DNA of 11,084 bases from Deltaproteobacteria bacterium (GCA_021789795.1 JAJYJA010000072.1:1-11084), one strand, 5' to 3'. Counted from the stretch's first letter, positions 1 through 7,519 are shown. Numbers and translations: made by a program. The notes: generated from the sequence alone by a model not told the origin.

Positions 1-152
1 TCGAGAAGTACTACGCCGAGGTCTGTCTGCTGGAGCAGAAGTTCATCAAGGATCAGGAACTCACCATTCAAGACAAGTTAAACGAACTGATCGCCAAGAT
101 GGGCGAGAATATCTCGGTCAAGCGTTTCGTCCGCATGCAGGTGGGGGCTTAA
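1..152 (+). CDS. tsf: Elongation factor Ts (EF-Ts), C-terminal fragment
   Basis: This is the 3' end of a gene that starts left of the window. The frame is open from base 3 and gives 49 residues before a TAA stop at 150-152. The segment EKYYAEVCLLEQKFIKD, followed by a helix and the ending ISVKRFVRMQVGA, fits the C-terminal domain of EF-Ts, the guanine nucleotide exchange factor that recycles EF-Tu. Its position directly before pyrH and frr is the usual bacterial order (rpsB-tsf-pyrH-frr). That context supports the call, because the fragment is short. The 37 bases to pyrH show no terminator, so co-transcription is likely. Confidence 0.93.
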   Translation, partial: EKYYAEVCLLEQKFIKDQELTIQDKLNELIAKMGENISVKRFVRMQVGA

Positions 153-189
153 AGGCCGCATCGACCGTCATCCTTCGGAGGCAGGCGCC

Positions 190-915
190 ATGCAATCCCA
201 ATACCAGCGGGTGCTGTTGAAGCTGAGCGGCGAGGCCCTGATGGGGAACACCGGTTACGGATTGTGCCCCGACACCCTGGGCTTCGTGGCCCAGGAGGTG
301 AAGCGGCTCACCCGCACCGGGGCGCAGGTCGGCCTGGTGATCGGGGCGGGCAACATCTTCCGGGGGGTGGCCGGGGCCGCCAAGGGCATGAACCGGGTGA
401 CCGCCGACCACATGGGGATGCTGGCCACGGTGATGAACGCCCTGGCCCTGGAGGGGGCCTTCAGTCAGGCGGGCATCCCCACCCGGGTGCTGTCCGGTAT
501 CCCCATGCCCCTGGTCTGCGAGTCCTACTCCCGCCAGCAGGCGATTCACCACCTGGAGAAGGGCCGGGTGGTGATCTTCGGGGCCGGCAGCGGCTGCCCC
601 TTCTTCACCACCGACACCGCCGCCGTGCTGCGCGGCCTGGAGATCGAGGCCCAGGTGATCTGCAAGGCCACCCGGGTGGATGGGGTCTATGACCGCGATC
701 CGCTGACAGACCCGGCGGCGGTGAAGTACGATCGTTTGACCTATGCCGAGGTGCTGGCCAAACGGCTCAAGGTCATGGACTTAACCGCCATCTCTCTGGC
801 CCAGGACAACGGCATCCAGATCATGGTCTTCAACATGAACATCCCTGGCAACATCGCCGACGCGGTCTGCGGCCAGCCGGTCGGCACCATCATCGGAGGT
901 GATAGCCATGCATAA
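190..915 (+). CDS. pyrH: UMP kinase (uridylate kinase)
   Basis: A 241-residue protein, the normal length for bacterial UMP kinase of the amino-acid-kinase fold. It phosphorylates UMP to UDP with ATP in cytoplasmic pyrimidine nucleotide synthesis. Visible motifs are KLSGEAL at 11-17, the phosphate loop IGAGNIFRG at 51-59, ADHMGMLATVMN around 72-83, and PFFTTDTAAVLRG around 137-149. The stretch KATRVDGVYDRDP around 159-171 is the nucleotide-binding part. Two positions differ from the commonest family sequence: the GGGN loop reads GAGN, and the conserved GTGNPFFTTD reads GSGCPFFTTD, putting Cys136 in the usual Asn position. The start is supported by GGAG at 177-180. The 3' end overlaps the frr start by 8 bases, which suggests translational coupling. 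Confidence 0.97.
   Translation: MQSQYQRVLLKLSGEALMGNTGYGLCPDTLGFVAQEVKRLTRTGAQVGLVIGAGNIFRGVAGAAKGMNRVTADHMGMLATVMNALALEGAFSQAGIPTRVLSGIPMPLVCESYSRQQAIHHLEKGRVVIFGAGSGCPFFTTDTAAVLRGLEIEAQVICKATRVDGVYDRDPLTDPAAVKYDRLTYAEVLAKRLKVMDLTAISLAQDNGIQIMVFNMNIPGNIADAVCGQPVGTIIGGDSHA
895..900 (+). promoter_or_regulatory. Ribosome binding site that fixes the frr start
   Basis: GGAGGT lies 7 bases before the ATG at 908 and inside the end of pyrH. It selects the ATG over an in-frame GTG at 899, which would overlap this site. Confidence 0.8.
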
Positions 916-1462
916 GCTCGTCAGCGACATGCGCGACAAGATGGCGAAGAGTATCGACGCCTACCGCCGGGAACTCACCAAGATCCGCACCGGCCGGGCC
1001 TCGCTGGCCATCTTCGACGGGATCAAGATCGAGTCCTACGGCACCCAGATGCCCCTAAACCAGGTGGCCACCATCACCATCCCCGAGAGCCGGATGATCG
1101 TCATCCAGCCCTGGGACGTGCAGCTCATCAACGCCATCGACAAGGCGATCTTAAAGGCCAACCTCGGCTTAAATCCGGTGAGCGACGGCAAGGTCATCCG
1201 CCTGGCCGTCCCTCAGCTCACCGAGGAGCGCCGCAAGGAGCTGGTCAAGCAGGTCAAGAAGGTCGGCGAGGAGTTCAAGGTGGCGGTGCGCAACTGCCGC
1301 CGCGACGCCCTGGAAATCGCCAAAAAAATGAAGAAAGACAAGGAAATATCCGAGGACGACCTCTTCGCCATGCAGGAGAGCGCCCAGAAGGAGACCGACC
1401 TGTTCATCAAGCAGATCGACGATTCGATGGCGGAAAAAGAAAAAGAGGTCATGGAAGTCTGA
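908..1462 (+). CDS. frr: Ribosome recycling factor
   Basis: From the ATG at 908 this is 184 residues, matching the roughly 185-residue length of the family. The factor works with EF-G to split post-termination ribosomes and free the mRNA. The sequence shows the typical start (DMRDKMAKSIDAYRREL), then KIRTGRAS and a beta-rich middle domain (YGTQMPLNQVATITIPESRMIVIQPWD in two pieces). The C-terminal long helix is highly charged, with TEERRKELVKQVKKVGEEFKVAVRN and the DLFAMQESAQKETD region. It overlaps the pyrH stop (ATGCATAA shared), so the two are probably translationally coupled. A longer reading from GTG 899 is possible but adds only three residues and conflicts with the Shine-Dalgarno site. 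Confidence 0.97.
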   Translation: MHKLVSDMRDKMAKSIDAYRRELTKIRTGRASLAIFDGIKIESYGTQMPLNQVATITIPESRMIVIQPWDVQLINAIDKAILKANLGLNPVSDGKVIRLAVPQLTEERRKELVKQVKKVGEEFKVAVRNCRRDALEIAKKMKKDKEISEDDLFAMQESAQKETDLFIKQIDDSMAEKEKEVMEV

Positions 1463-1471
1463 CCCTCCCGC

Positions 1472-2224
1472 ATGGCGCCATCACCCCCACTCGATCCGGC
1501 CCGGATCCCGCGTCACATCGCCATCATCATGGACGGCAACGGGCGCTGGGCTCAGAGCCACAAGCTGCTGCGCACCCTGGGCCACAAGGCGGGGGTGGAC
1601 TCGGTCTTGGACATCGTCCGGGCCAGCCGGCTCTTGGGGGTCGAGGCCCTGACCCTCTACGCCTTTTCCACCGAGAACTGGCAGCGCCCGGCCTCGGAGG
1701 TCACCGCCCTCATGGGCCTGCTCAAGACCTTCCTGATCCGGGAGCTTGACGACCTGACCCAAAACAACATCCGCCTGCAGGCCATCGGTCAGCTGGAGGC
1801 CCTGCCCGTCGAGGTGCGGGAGGCCCTGGCGCAGGCCATCGGCGTCTCGGCGGCCAACACCGGCATGGTCTTCACCCTGGCCTTGAGCTACGGCAGTCGC
1901 GGCGAGATCGCCGGGGCGGTGCGCCAGATCGTCCGCCGCTGTCTGCAGGGGGAGCTCTCGGTTGACGACATCACCCCCGAGCTGATCAGCGCCCACCTCG
2001 ATACCCGCGACCTCCCCGACCCCGACCTGATCATCCGCACCGGCGGCGAGTCCCGGCTCAGCAACTTTCTGCTCTGGCAGGCCTCCTACGCCGAGATCTA
2101 CATCACCGACACCCACTGGCCGGACTTCCGCGAGCCGCAACTGAAACTCGCCATATCCGACTACCAGCGGCGGCAGCGACGGTTCGGCAGGACCGGCGAC
2201 CAAGTCGTCTCCCAGGTCGGCTAG
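1472..2224 (+). CDS. uppS: Isoprenyl transferase (undecaprenyl diphosphate synthase, cis-prenyltransferase)
   Basis: A 250-residue cis-prenyltransferase that extends farnesyl diphosphate with isopentenyl diphosphate to undecaprenyl diphosphate, the lipid carrier for peptidoglycan and O-antigen. The catalytic motif HIAIIMDGNGRWA is at 15-27, with Asp21 as the conserved magnesium-binding aspartate. Other family motifs are GHKAG at 37-41, FSTENW at 65-70, and DLIIRTGGESRLSNFLLWQ at 185-203. The usually conserved ALNYGGR element reads ALSYGSR (137-143), a mild departure. It starts 9 bases after the frr stop without a strong Shine-Dalgarno site, so translation probably depends on coupling. The next gene, cdsA, is 15 bases on; dxr further down supplies isoprenoid precursors to the same pathway. 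Confidence 0.96.
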   Translation: MAPSPPLDPARIPRHIAIIMDGNGRWAQSHKLLRTLGHKAGVDSVLDIVRASRLLGVEALTLYAFSTENWQRPASEVTALMGLLKTFLIRELDDLTQNNIRLQAIGQLEALPVEVREALAQAIGVSAANTGMVFTLALSYGSRGEIAGAVRQIVRRCLQGELSVDDITPELISAHLDTRDLPDPDLIIRTGGESRLSNFLLWQASYAEIYITDTHWPDFREPQLKLAISDYQRRQRRFGRTGDQVVSQVG

Positions 2225-2239
2225 GGGGAGACGGCGCCG

Positions 2240-3034
2240 ATGCAACGGTTCGTCACCGGCCTCTTGGCCAGCCTCATCTGGATCGCCATCCTCCTTTCCC
2301 GTTCCTTTCCCCTGCTCTGGCTCGCCTCGACCCTGATCGGCGGGATGGCCCTGCACGAGTATTTCGGCATGTGTCTGGCCGAGGCGGAGCGTTCGGCCCG
2401 GCCCCTGGCCACCGCCATCGGCCTGTTGCCGTTTCTGGCCGCCTGGGGCCAGCGTCCCGACCTCCTGCTGCTGGCCTTCCTGGTCAGCCTGTGGCTGGCG
2501 GCGCTTCTGGTCTTCTGCCTCTACGCTAGGCTTAACAACGGCCTGCTGCTGCTCGCCAAGCTGGCCCTGGGGCTGGGGCTGATCAGCCTGGCCGGCAGCC
2601 ACCTGCCCCTGTTCTTCGCCCTGCCCCACGGCTTCTCTTGGCTCGCCATCCTGACCGTGATCACCGTGGCCTCGGATACCGGGGCCTACTACAGCGGCAC
2701 CCGTTGGGGCCGGACCAAGCTCTGCCCCGGGGTCAGCCCCGGCAAGACGGTGGAGGGGCTGCTGGGCGGACTGGCGGCCAGCCTGGGATGCACCTGGCTG
2801 GCCGGGGGGCTGCTGCTGCCGGGCGCCTCCGCCCCGCGGTTGGCGGGCGCGGCCCTGGCGCTGACCCTGCTGGGGGTGGGCGGCGATCTGACCGAGTCGA
2901 TCGTCAAGCGTTCCTGCCGGGTGAAGGATTCGGGCTCGCTGCTCCCCGGTCACGGCGGGGTGCTGGACCGGATCGACTCCCTGCTGGCGGCGGGGCCGGC
3001 GCTTTATTACCTGATCCGCCTTGGTATTCTTTAG
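2240..3034 (+). CDS. cdsA: Phosphatidate cytidylyltransferase (CDP-diglyceride synthase)
   Basis: A 264-residue integral membrane enzyme that makes CDP-diacylglycerol from phosphatidate and CTP, the precursor of all major phospholipids. The N-terminal two thirds is a series of Leu/Ala-rich membrane segments (about 5-36, 55-68, 73-96, 101-120, 131-145). The family signature is complete at 220-246: Ser-x-x-Lys-Arg, then Lys229-Asp230, then GHGG and LDRID. SDTGAY at 145-150 and SPGKTVEG at 166-173 are also characteristic. GGGGGAG at 2224-2230 is a good ribosome binding site. The gene lies between uppS and dxr, a common placement in Gram-negative bacteria. Confidence 0.96.
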   Translation: MQRFVTGLLASLIWIAILLSRSFPLLWLASTLIGGMALHEYFGMCLAEAERSARPLATAIGLLPFLAAWGQRPDLLLLAFLVSLWLAALLVFCLYARLNNGLLLLAKLALGLGLISLAGSHLPLFFALPHGFSWLAILTVITVASDTGAYYSGTRWGRTKLCPGVSPGKTVEGLLGGLAASLGCTWLAGGLLLPGASAPRLAGAALALTLLGVGGDLTESIVKRSCRVKDSGSLLPGHGGVLDRIDSLLAAGPALYYLIRLGIL

Positions 3035-3042
3035 CGATTGTC

Positions 3043-4284
3043 ATGGCTGAGTTGATCAAGAATATCGCCATCCTGGGCTCTACCGGCTCCATTGGCCGCA
3101 ACGTCCTGGAGGTGGTGCGGCAGTATCCGGGCCGCTTCCGGGTGCTGGGCCTGGCGGCGGGCCGCAACCTCGCCCTGCTCAAGGAGCAGATCGAGGCCTT
3201 CCGGCCCGAGCTGGTGTCGGTGGCCTCGGAGACCGAACTGGCCGAGTTGCGCCGGTTGCTGGCCCGCGACTGGCATCACCGGCTGGTCTGCGGCCAGAGG
3301 GGGGCGGAGCGGGTGGCGGCCCTGGACGGGGTGGAGATGGTGGTCTCGGCCATTGTCGGCGCCGCCGGTCTGCCGCCCACCGTGGCCGCCATCCAGGCCG
3401 GCAAGGACATCGCCCTGGCCAACAAGGAGACCCTGGTCATGGCCGGGCCGCTGATCATGGAGGCGGTGAGCCGGATGCAGGTCGCCCTGCTGCCGGTGGA
3501 CAGCGAGCACAACGCCATCTTTCAGGCCCTGGCCGCCGGGCGGCGGGAGGACGTGCGGCGGCTGGTCCTCACCGCCTCGGGGGGGCCATTCCGCGAACGG
3601 GCGAGCGCCGACCTGTGGGAGGTCACCCCGGAGCAGGCCCTGCGGCACCCCAACTGGAGCATGGGGGCCAAGATCTCCATCGACTCCGCCACCCTGATGA
3701 ACAAGGGCCTGGAGGTGATCGAGGCCCATTTCCTCTTCGGCGTCCCCCTGGAGAGGATCGAGGTGCTGGTGCATCCCCAGAGCGTGGTGCACTCGCTGGT
3801 GGAGTATATCGACGGTTCGCTGATCTCCCAGATGGGGGTGGCGGACATGCGGATCCCCATCGCCTACGCCCTGGCCTATCCCGAACGGCTGCGGTTGAAT
3901 CTGCCCCCCCTAAACCTCATCAACCAGCCGATGACCTTTGCCGCCCCGGACTTCAAGAAGTTTCCCTGTCTGAAACTGGCCTACCAGGCGGGCCGGCAGG
4001 GCGGGCTGATGCCGGCGATCATGAACGCCGCCAACGAGGTGGCGGTGGCCGCCTTCCTGAGCCGCCGTCTTCGCTTCCCGGAGATCGCCCTCTGCGTGGC
4101 CGAGACCATGACCCGGGTGGCGAACGGCGAGGCGGTAAACCTAACCGCCATCCTGGAGGCGGATCTGGCGGCCAGGGTGCAGGCGGAATCGGTGGTCAGC
4201 GCCCTTTCCATGTCCGCCCGCCAGAAACGGGGCGAGCCCCTGCCTTGTCCCGACCTGCCGCCCGGCCATCCGCCGCTGCCCTAG
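3043..4284 (+). CDS. dxr: 1-deoxy-D-xylulose 5-phosphate reductoisomerase
   Basis: A 413-residue enzyme of the MEP pathway. It isomerises and reduces DXP to 2-C-methyl-D-erythritol 4-phosphate with NADPH. The NADPH loop GSTGSIG is at 12-18. The metal-binding PVDSEHNAIFQ has Asp153, Ser154 and Glu155. LTASGGPF is at 176-183, RHPNWSMGAKISIDSATLMNKGLE at about 201-224 (written in two parts: RHPNWSMGAKISIDS, ATLMNKGLE) contains the second metal-ligand Glu224, and MNAANEVAVAAF lies in the C-terminal part. The frame is open far upstream inside cdsA, but that is only a shadow; the family N-terminus begins at this ATG, 8 bases after the cdsA stop. The C-terminus carries a Pro-rich tail (PCPDLPPGHPPLP) that makes it somewhat longer than usual. 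It supplies IPP for the neighbouring uppS product. Confidence 0.97.
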   Translation: MAELIKNIAILGSTGSIGRNVLEVVRQYPGRFRVLGLAAGRNLALLKEQIEAFRPELVSVASETELAELRRLLARDWHHRLVCGQRGAERVAALDGVEMVVSAIVGAAGLPPTVAAIQAGKDIALANKETLVMAGPLIMEAVSRMQVALLPVDSEHNAIFQALAAGRREDVRRLVLTASGGPFRERASADLWEVTPEQALRHPNWSMGAKISIDSATLMNKGLEVIEAHFLFGVPLERIEVLVHPQSVVHSLVEYIDGSLISQMGVADMRIPIAYALAYPERLRLNLPPLNLINQPMTFAAPDFKKFPCLKLAYQAGRQGGLMPAIMNAANEVAVAAFLSRRLRFPEIALCVAETMTRVANGEAVNLTAILEADLAARVQAESVVSALSMSARQKRGEPLPCPDLPPGHPPLP

Positions 4285-4291
4285 GGTCGTC

Positions 4292-5368
4292 ATGAGCGCC
4301 GTTTTCGCCTTTATCATCGTCCTGGGGGTGCTGATTCTGGTCCACGAGCTGGGCCACTTTCTGGTCGCCAAACTCTTCCGGGTACGGGTTTTGACCTTCG
4401 CCCTGGGCTTTGGCCCCCGCCTGTTCTCGCTGCGGGGCGGGGAGACCGACTACCAGGTCCGGGCCTTCCCCCTGGGCGGCTACGTCAAGATGCTGGGCGA
4501 GCAGCCCGACGAGCCGGTGCCCGAGGAGTTGCGGCCCCGTTCGTTTTCCGCCAAGCCGGTCTGGCAGCGGCTGCTGATCGTCCTGGCCGGGCCCCTGTCC
4601 AACCTGGCGGCGGCGGTGGCCATCTTCTCGCTGGTGGCCTTGATCGGCGGTATCCCCCACCCGCTGCCCACCACCGCCATCGGCCAGGTCACTCCCGGTT
4701 CGCCGGCGGACCAGGCCGGGGTGCGGGCGGAGGACGTAATCACGGCCATCAACGGCCAGAAGGTGAGTGACTGGCCGCAGGTCTTCGCCGGGGTGAAGGC
4801 CTCTGGCGGTCGTCCGGTCACCCTGGCGCTTGAGCGGGCCGGAAAGGCCATCGAGATCACCGCCACCCCGGCCAAATCGCCGGTCAAAAATCTCTTCGGC
4901 GAGGTGGTGGAGCACCGTTATCTGCTGGGCATCACCCAGAAGGAGGTCGTGCGCTACGAGCCCGCCACCATCGTCGCCGCCCTCCTGGACGGCCTGGCCC
5001 AGACCCGCTTCTATATCGAGTTCACCGCCTTAAGCCTGTGGAAGATCATCCAGCGGGTGGTGCCCGCCTCCCAGCTCGGCGGCCCCATCCTCATCGCCCA
5101 GATGGCGGGCCAGCAACTGAAGACCGGCTGGCTGCACCTCATGTCCTTCATGGCGGTGCTCTCGGTAAACTTAGGGATCATCAACCTCTTTCCCATCCCC
5201 ATCCTGGATGGCGGCCATATCCTCTTCTTTTCGGTCGAGGCCCTGCGCCGCAAACCCCTGACCCTGCGCGCCCAGGGCATCCTGCAGCAGGTGGGCATCG
5301 TCCTCTTGGGCTCGCTGATGCTGCTCGCCTTCTACAACGACCTGGCCCGGCTGTTCGCCAAGGGTTGA
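4292..5368 (+). CDS. rseP: RseP-like site-2 intramembrane zinc metalloprotease with one PDZ domain
   Basis: A 358-residue polytopic inner-membrane protease of the M50 family, which cleaves membrane-embedded substrates such as anti-sigma factors. The zinc site HELGH is at 18-22 in the first membrane helix. The third zinc ligand lies in the NLFPIPILDGGH motif, with LDGG at 305-308. The central region (about 128-190: IGQVTPGSPADQAGV, then ITAING) is a single PDZ domain. E. coli RseP has two PDZ domains and about 450 residues, so this is the short form common outside gamma-proteobacteria. No anti-sigma substrate is encoded nearby, so the substrate is unknown. It begins 7 bases after dxr. Confidence 0.94.
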   Translation: MSAVFAFIIVLGVLILVHELGHFLVAKLFRVRVLTFALGFGPRLFSLRGGETDYQVRAFPLGGYVKMLGEQPDEPVPEELRPRSFSAKPVWQRLLIVLAGPLSNLAAAVAIFSLVALIGGIPHPLPTTAIGQVTPGSPADQAGVRAEDVITAINGQKVSDWPQVFAGVKASGGRPVTLALERAGKAIEITATPAKSPVKNLFGEVVEHRYLLGITQKEVVRYEPATIVAALLDGLAQTRFYIEFTALSLWKIIQRVVPASQLGGPILIAQMAGQQLKTGWLHLMSFMAVLSVNLGIINLFPIPILDGGHILFFSVEALRRKPLTLRAQGILQQVGIVLLGSLMLLAFYNDLARLFAKG

Positions 5369-5371
5369 GCG

Positions 5372-6100
5372 ATGGCCCGGCACGGCAAGGCGGAGGCGGC
5401 CCCTCCGCGCCTCTTGGCGCTCGAAAATTCCGGCCCCACGGTCAGCGTGGCCCTGGTCTGTCCCGGACTGTGCCTGGCCGAGATCTCGCTTGCCGTGGGC
5501 GACACCCTCTCCCGCCGGCTGCTGCCCGGTATCCGGCAGGTGATGGAGGATACCGCCACCAATTGGGAGACAATCGACGCCATCGCGGTCAGCGCCGGGC
5601 CGGGCAGCTTCACCGGCCTGCGCCTCGGTCTGGCCACTGCCAAGGCCCTGGTCATGGCTACCGGCAAGCCACTGATCGCGGTGAGTAGCGTTACGAATCT
5701 GGCCCGGCAGCTGCCCTGGACGGAACGCCTGCTCTGCCCGGTGATCGACGCCCGGCGGGGCGAGGTCTATACCGCCTTCTACCGTTGCGACGCCCTTGGC
5801 GTGCCGCGCCGCCTAGGCCCGGTCGCGGCCCGGCGGCCCGAGGAGCTGATAGAGATGATCGAGGGCGAGGTGCTGTTCGTGGGGGATGGGATCAGACTCT
5901 ACCGGGAGCTGTGGCGGGCGGGGCTGGGCGGACGGGCCAGTTTCGCCGATCCGGGGCTCTTCTTTCCTCGGGCCTCGGCCCTGGGGCTCGCGGCGCTTGA
6001 GAAGTGGCGGGTTGGAGAATTTATCGACCCGGTGCTGGGTGAGCCCGAGTATATCCGGGGTCCGGAGCTGGGGCTGCCGGTGGCGGGGCCGCCGGCCTAG
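5372..6100 (+). CDS. tsaB: tRNA t6A37 threonylcarbamoyladenosine biosynthesis protein TsaB
   Basis: A 242-residue ASKHA-fold protein that partners TsaD and TsaE in placing the threonylcarbamoyl group on A37 of ANN-decoding tRNAs. The family motif GPGSFTGLR is at 76-84, preceded by IDAIAVSAG. LLALENSGP near the N-terminus takes the place of the usual LALDTS. CPVIDARRGEVYTAFY follows in the middle and PEYIRGPEL lies near the C-terminus. TsaB lacks the metal site of TsaD and is thought to act as a scaffold. The ATG follows the rseP stop by three bases, with AAGGG at 5360-5364 as ribosome binding site. The final codons form a GC-rich hairpin, and the TAG stop overlaps the stop of the converging apt gene. 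Confidence 0.93.
   Translation: MARHGKAEAAPPRLLALENSGPTVSVALVCPGLCLAEISLAVGDTLSRRLLPGIRQVMEDTATNWETIDAIAVSAGPGSFTGLRLGLATAKALVMATGKPLIAVSSVTNLARQLPWTERLLCPVIDARRGEVYTAFYRCDALGVPRRLGPVAARRPEELIEMIEGEVLFVGDGIRLYRELWRAGLGGRASFADPGLFFPRASALGLAALEKWRVGEFIDPVLGEPEYIRGPELGLPVAGPPA
6076..6096 (+). terminator. Terminator-like hairpin in the last codons of tsaB
   Basis: GCCGGTGGC (6076-6084) pairs with GCCGCCGGC (6088-6096) through a GGG loop, giving nine base pairs including one G-U in the + strand RNA. It stops just before the tsaB TAG. No U-run follows, so it is not a canonical intrinsic terminator. It may pause polymerase or protect the mRNA end at the convergent tsaB/apt junction. Confidence 0.3.
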
Positions 6101-6630
6101 TCGCCCTCGAACTCGATGAGCGAGAACACCTGGTAGCCCTTCTCCCGCAGCCGTTTCTCCCCGCCCACGTCGGGCAGGTTGACGATGAAGGCCATCTCGG
6201 CCACCACCCCGCCCAGCTTCTCCACCAGGGCGGCGGCGGCCAGGGCGGTGCCGCCGGTGGCCAGCAGGTCATCGACCAGGAGCACCCGGGCCCCGGCGGG
6301 GAAGGCGTCCTTGTGGATCTCGATGGTGTCGGTGCCGTACTCCAGGCTGTACTCCTGGCTTACCACCTCGGCTGGTAGTTTCCCCGCCTTCCTGATGGGC
6401 GCGAACCCCTTGCCCAGGGTGTAGGACAGGGCCCCGCCCATGATGAATCCCCGAGCCTCGATGCCGGCGATCACGTCGTACTGCACCTCCTTGGAGATGT
6501 AGCGCTGGGTGAAGTTGTCGATCATCAGCCGGAAGCCCACCGGGTCCTTGAGCAGGGTGGTGATGTCGCGGAAGACGATGCCCTTCTTGGGGTAGTCGGG
6601 GATGGAGCGAATCCGGGATTTAATTGACAT
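6097..6630 (-). CDS. apt: Adenine phosphoribosyltransferase
   Basis: A 177-residue enzyme that joins adenine to PRPP to give AMP and pyrophosphate in purine salvage. The PRPP-binding motif VLLVDDLLATGGTA is at 116-129. Other family elements are IPDYPKKGIVFRDITTLLKD (10-29), AGIEARGFIMGG (55-66) and RKAGKLPAEVVSQEY (80-94). The length matches the family. AGGAGG (complement of 6635-6640) is a strong ribosome binding site. It lies 20 bases downstream of mtnP on the same strand. That pairing makes sense because the mtnP product releases adenine, which Apt recaptures. The stop codon shares CTAG with the stop of tsaB on the other strand. Confidence 0.97.
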   Translation of the reverse strand: MSIKSRIRSIPDYPKKGIVFRDITTLLKDPVGFRLMIDNFTQRYISKEVQYDVIAGIEARGFIMGGALSYTLGKGFAPIRKAGKLPAEVVSQEYSLEYGTDTIEIHKDAFPAGARVLLVDDLLATGGTALAAAALVEKLGGVVAEMAFIVNLPDVGGEKRLREKGYQVFSLIEFEGD

Positions 6631-6650
6631 TTATCCTCCTCGTCTGGTTG

Positions 6651-7415
6651 CTAGCGCTGACAGATGTCGTCGTAGGCGGCGATCTTGGGGATGGCGGCGA
6701 CGAACAGCCGGATGACGTTGTGGGCGTTTTTGCGCATGGTGTCCACGATCATCTCCCAGGTCACCGGCGCCTCCTCCTCGTGCCAGCAGTCGTAGTCGGT
6801 GGACATGGCCGCGGTGGCGTAGTGCATCTTCTGCTCCCGGGCCAGGTTGACCTCCGGCACGGTGCTCATGTTGATGACATCGGCGCTCCAGGCCCGAAAC
6901 ATGTGGCTCTCGGCCTTGGTCGAGAAGCGCGGGCCCTCGACGGTGATCACCGTCTTGTCGCTGTGGGCGGGGATGCCCAGCTCGGCGGCGGTCTCGGCCA
7001 GCAGCCGCCGGAGATGGGGGCAGAAGGGCTCGGCCATCGGGGTGTGAACCACCGGCCCCCGGTCGAAGAAGGTGGTCTCGCGTCGGCGGGTGAAGTCGAT
7101 GAACTGGCCGGGGAACACCAGGTGCCCAGGGGCGATCTCGCGGCGCAGGGAGCCCACCGCGGTGGCGGCCAGGATATGGGTGCAGCCCTGGGATTTCAAG
7201 GCCCAGATGTTGGCCCGGAAGTTCACCCCGCTGGGGTAGATGGCGTGATCCCGGCCATGGCGGGCCAGCACCGCCACCGGCACCTTGCCGATGGTGCCGC
7301 AGACGAGCGGGGCGGAGGGGTCGCCGTAGGGGGTCGTCACCTCGATGTCCTGGGGCTCGGCCAGGATTTCGGGGTTGTCGAGCCCGGAGCCGCCAATGAT
7401 GCCCACCTTAACCAT
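6651..7415 (-). CDS. mtnP: S-methyl-5'-thioadenosine phosphorylase
   Basis: A 254-residue nucleoside phosphorylase that splits methylthioadenosine, a by-product of polyamine synthesis and other SAM-dependent reactions, into adenine and 5-methylthioribose 1-phosphate. Motifs are GIIGGSGLDNPEIL at 5-18, the phosphate-site RHGRDH at 52-57, TAVGSLRREIAPG at 85-97, EGPRFSTKAES at 160-170, NMSTVPE at 182-188 and STDYDCW at 205-211. The Asp residues in STDYDCW (Asp207, Asp209) fit the adenine-specific MTAP type rather than the purine nucleoside or methylthioinosine type. The start is the ATG at 7413-7415. An ATG 15 bases upstream sits within the Shine-Dalgarno sequence and is rejected. It is the first gene of an operon with apt. 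Confidence 0.93.
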   Translation of the reverse strand: MVKVGIIGGSGLDNPEILAEPQDIEVTTPYGDPSAPLVCGTIGKVPVAVLARHGRDHAIYPSGVNFRANIWALKSQGCTHILAATAVGSLRREIAPGHLVFPGQFIDFTRRRETTFFDRGPVVHTPMAEPFCPHLRRLLAETAAELGIPAHSDKTVITVEGPRFSTKAESHMFRAWSADVINMSTVPEVNLAREQKMHYATAAMSTDYDCWHEEEAPVTWEMIVDTMRKNAHNVIRLFVAAIPKIAAYDDICQR

Positions 7416-7421
7416 CTCTCT

Positions 7422-7427
7422 CCTCCT
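7422..7427 (-). promoter_or_regulatory. Ribosome binding site that decides the mtnP start
   Basis: AGGAGG on the minus strand lies 6 bases before the ATG at 7415. It makes that ATG the start and rules out the ATG at 7430, whose second and third codons are this very sequence. Confidence 0.8.
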
Positions 7428-7441
7428 CATGCCTGGGCGGC

Positions 7442-7474
7442 CCGCCGGGCTTGGCCGTCTGTCCGGCCCGGCGG
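7442..7474 (-). other. Possible leader hairpin upstream of mtnP
   Basis: CCGCCGGGC (7442-7450) and GCCCGGCGG (7466-7474) are perfect 9-base inverted arms around a 15-base loop. The hairpin lies between the candidate promoter and the mtnP ribosome binding site, so it would form in the 5' untranslated RNA. No U-run follows, and it matches no riboswitch class I recognise. In GC-rich DNA such arms can arise by chance. Confidence 0.3.
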
Positions 7475-7490
7475 CGGATCGCCGTCTGCT

Positions 7491-7519
7491 GATTTACCCA
7501 TCCCCCCGTCGCCTGTCAA
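7491..7519 (-). promoter_or_regulatory. Candidate sigma70 promoter for mtnP-apt
   Basis: On the minus strand a perfect TTGACA (complement of 7514-7519) is followed, after exactly 17 bases, by TAAATC (complement of 7491-7496), a weak -10. It lies in the 148-base gap between the lysR-type gene and mtnP, so the salvage operon probably has its own promoter. Some read-through from the upstream regulator gene is also possible. Confidence 0.5.

Noticed and set aside
1481..2953. A 490-codon open frame on the minus strand opposite uppS and cdsA
   Set aside because: It is the antisense shadow of two well-recognised genes in GC-rich DNA. Its translation is low-complexity Gly/Gln/Ala-rich and resembles no family.
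2638..3042. Upstream extension of dxr inside cdsA
   Set aside because: The frame is open by chance; the DXP reductoisomerase N-terminus with its NADPH loop begins at the ATG at 3043.
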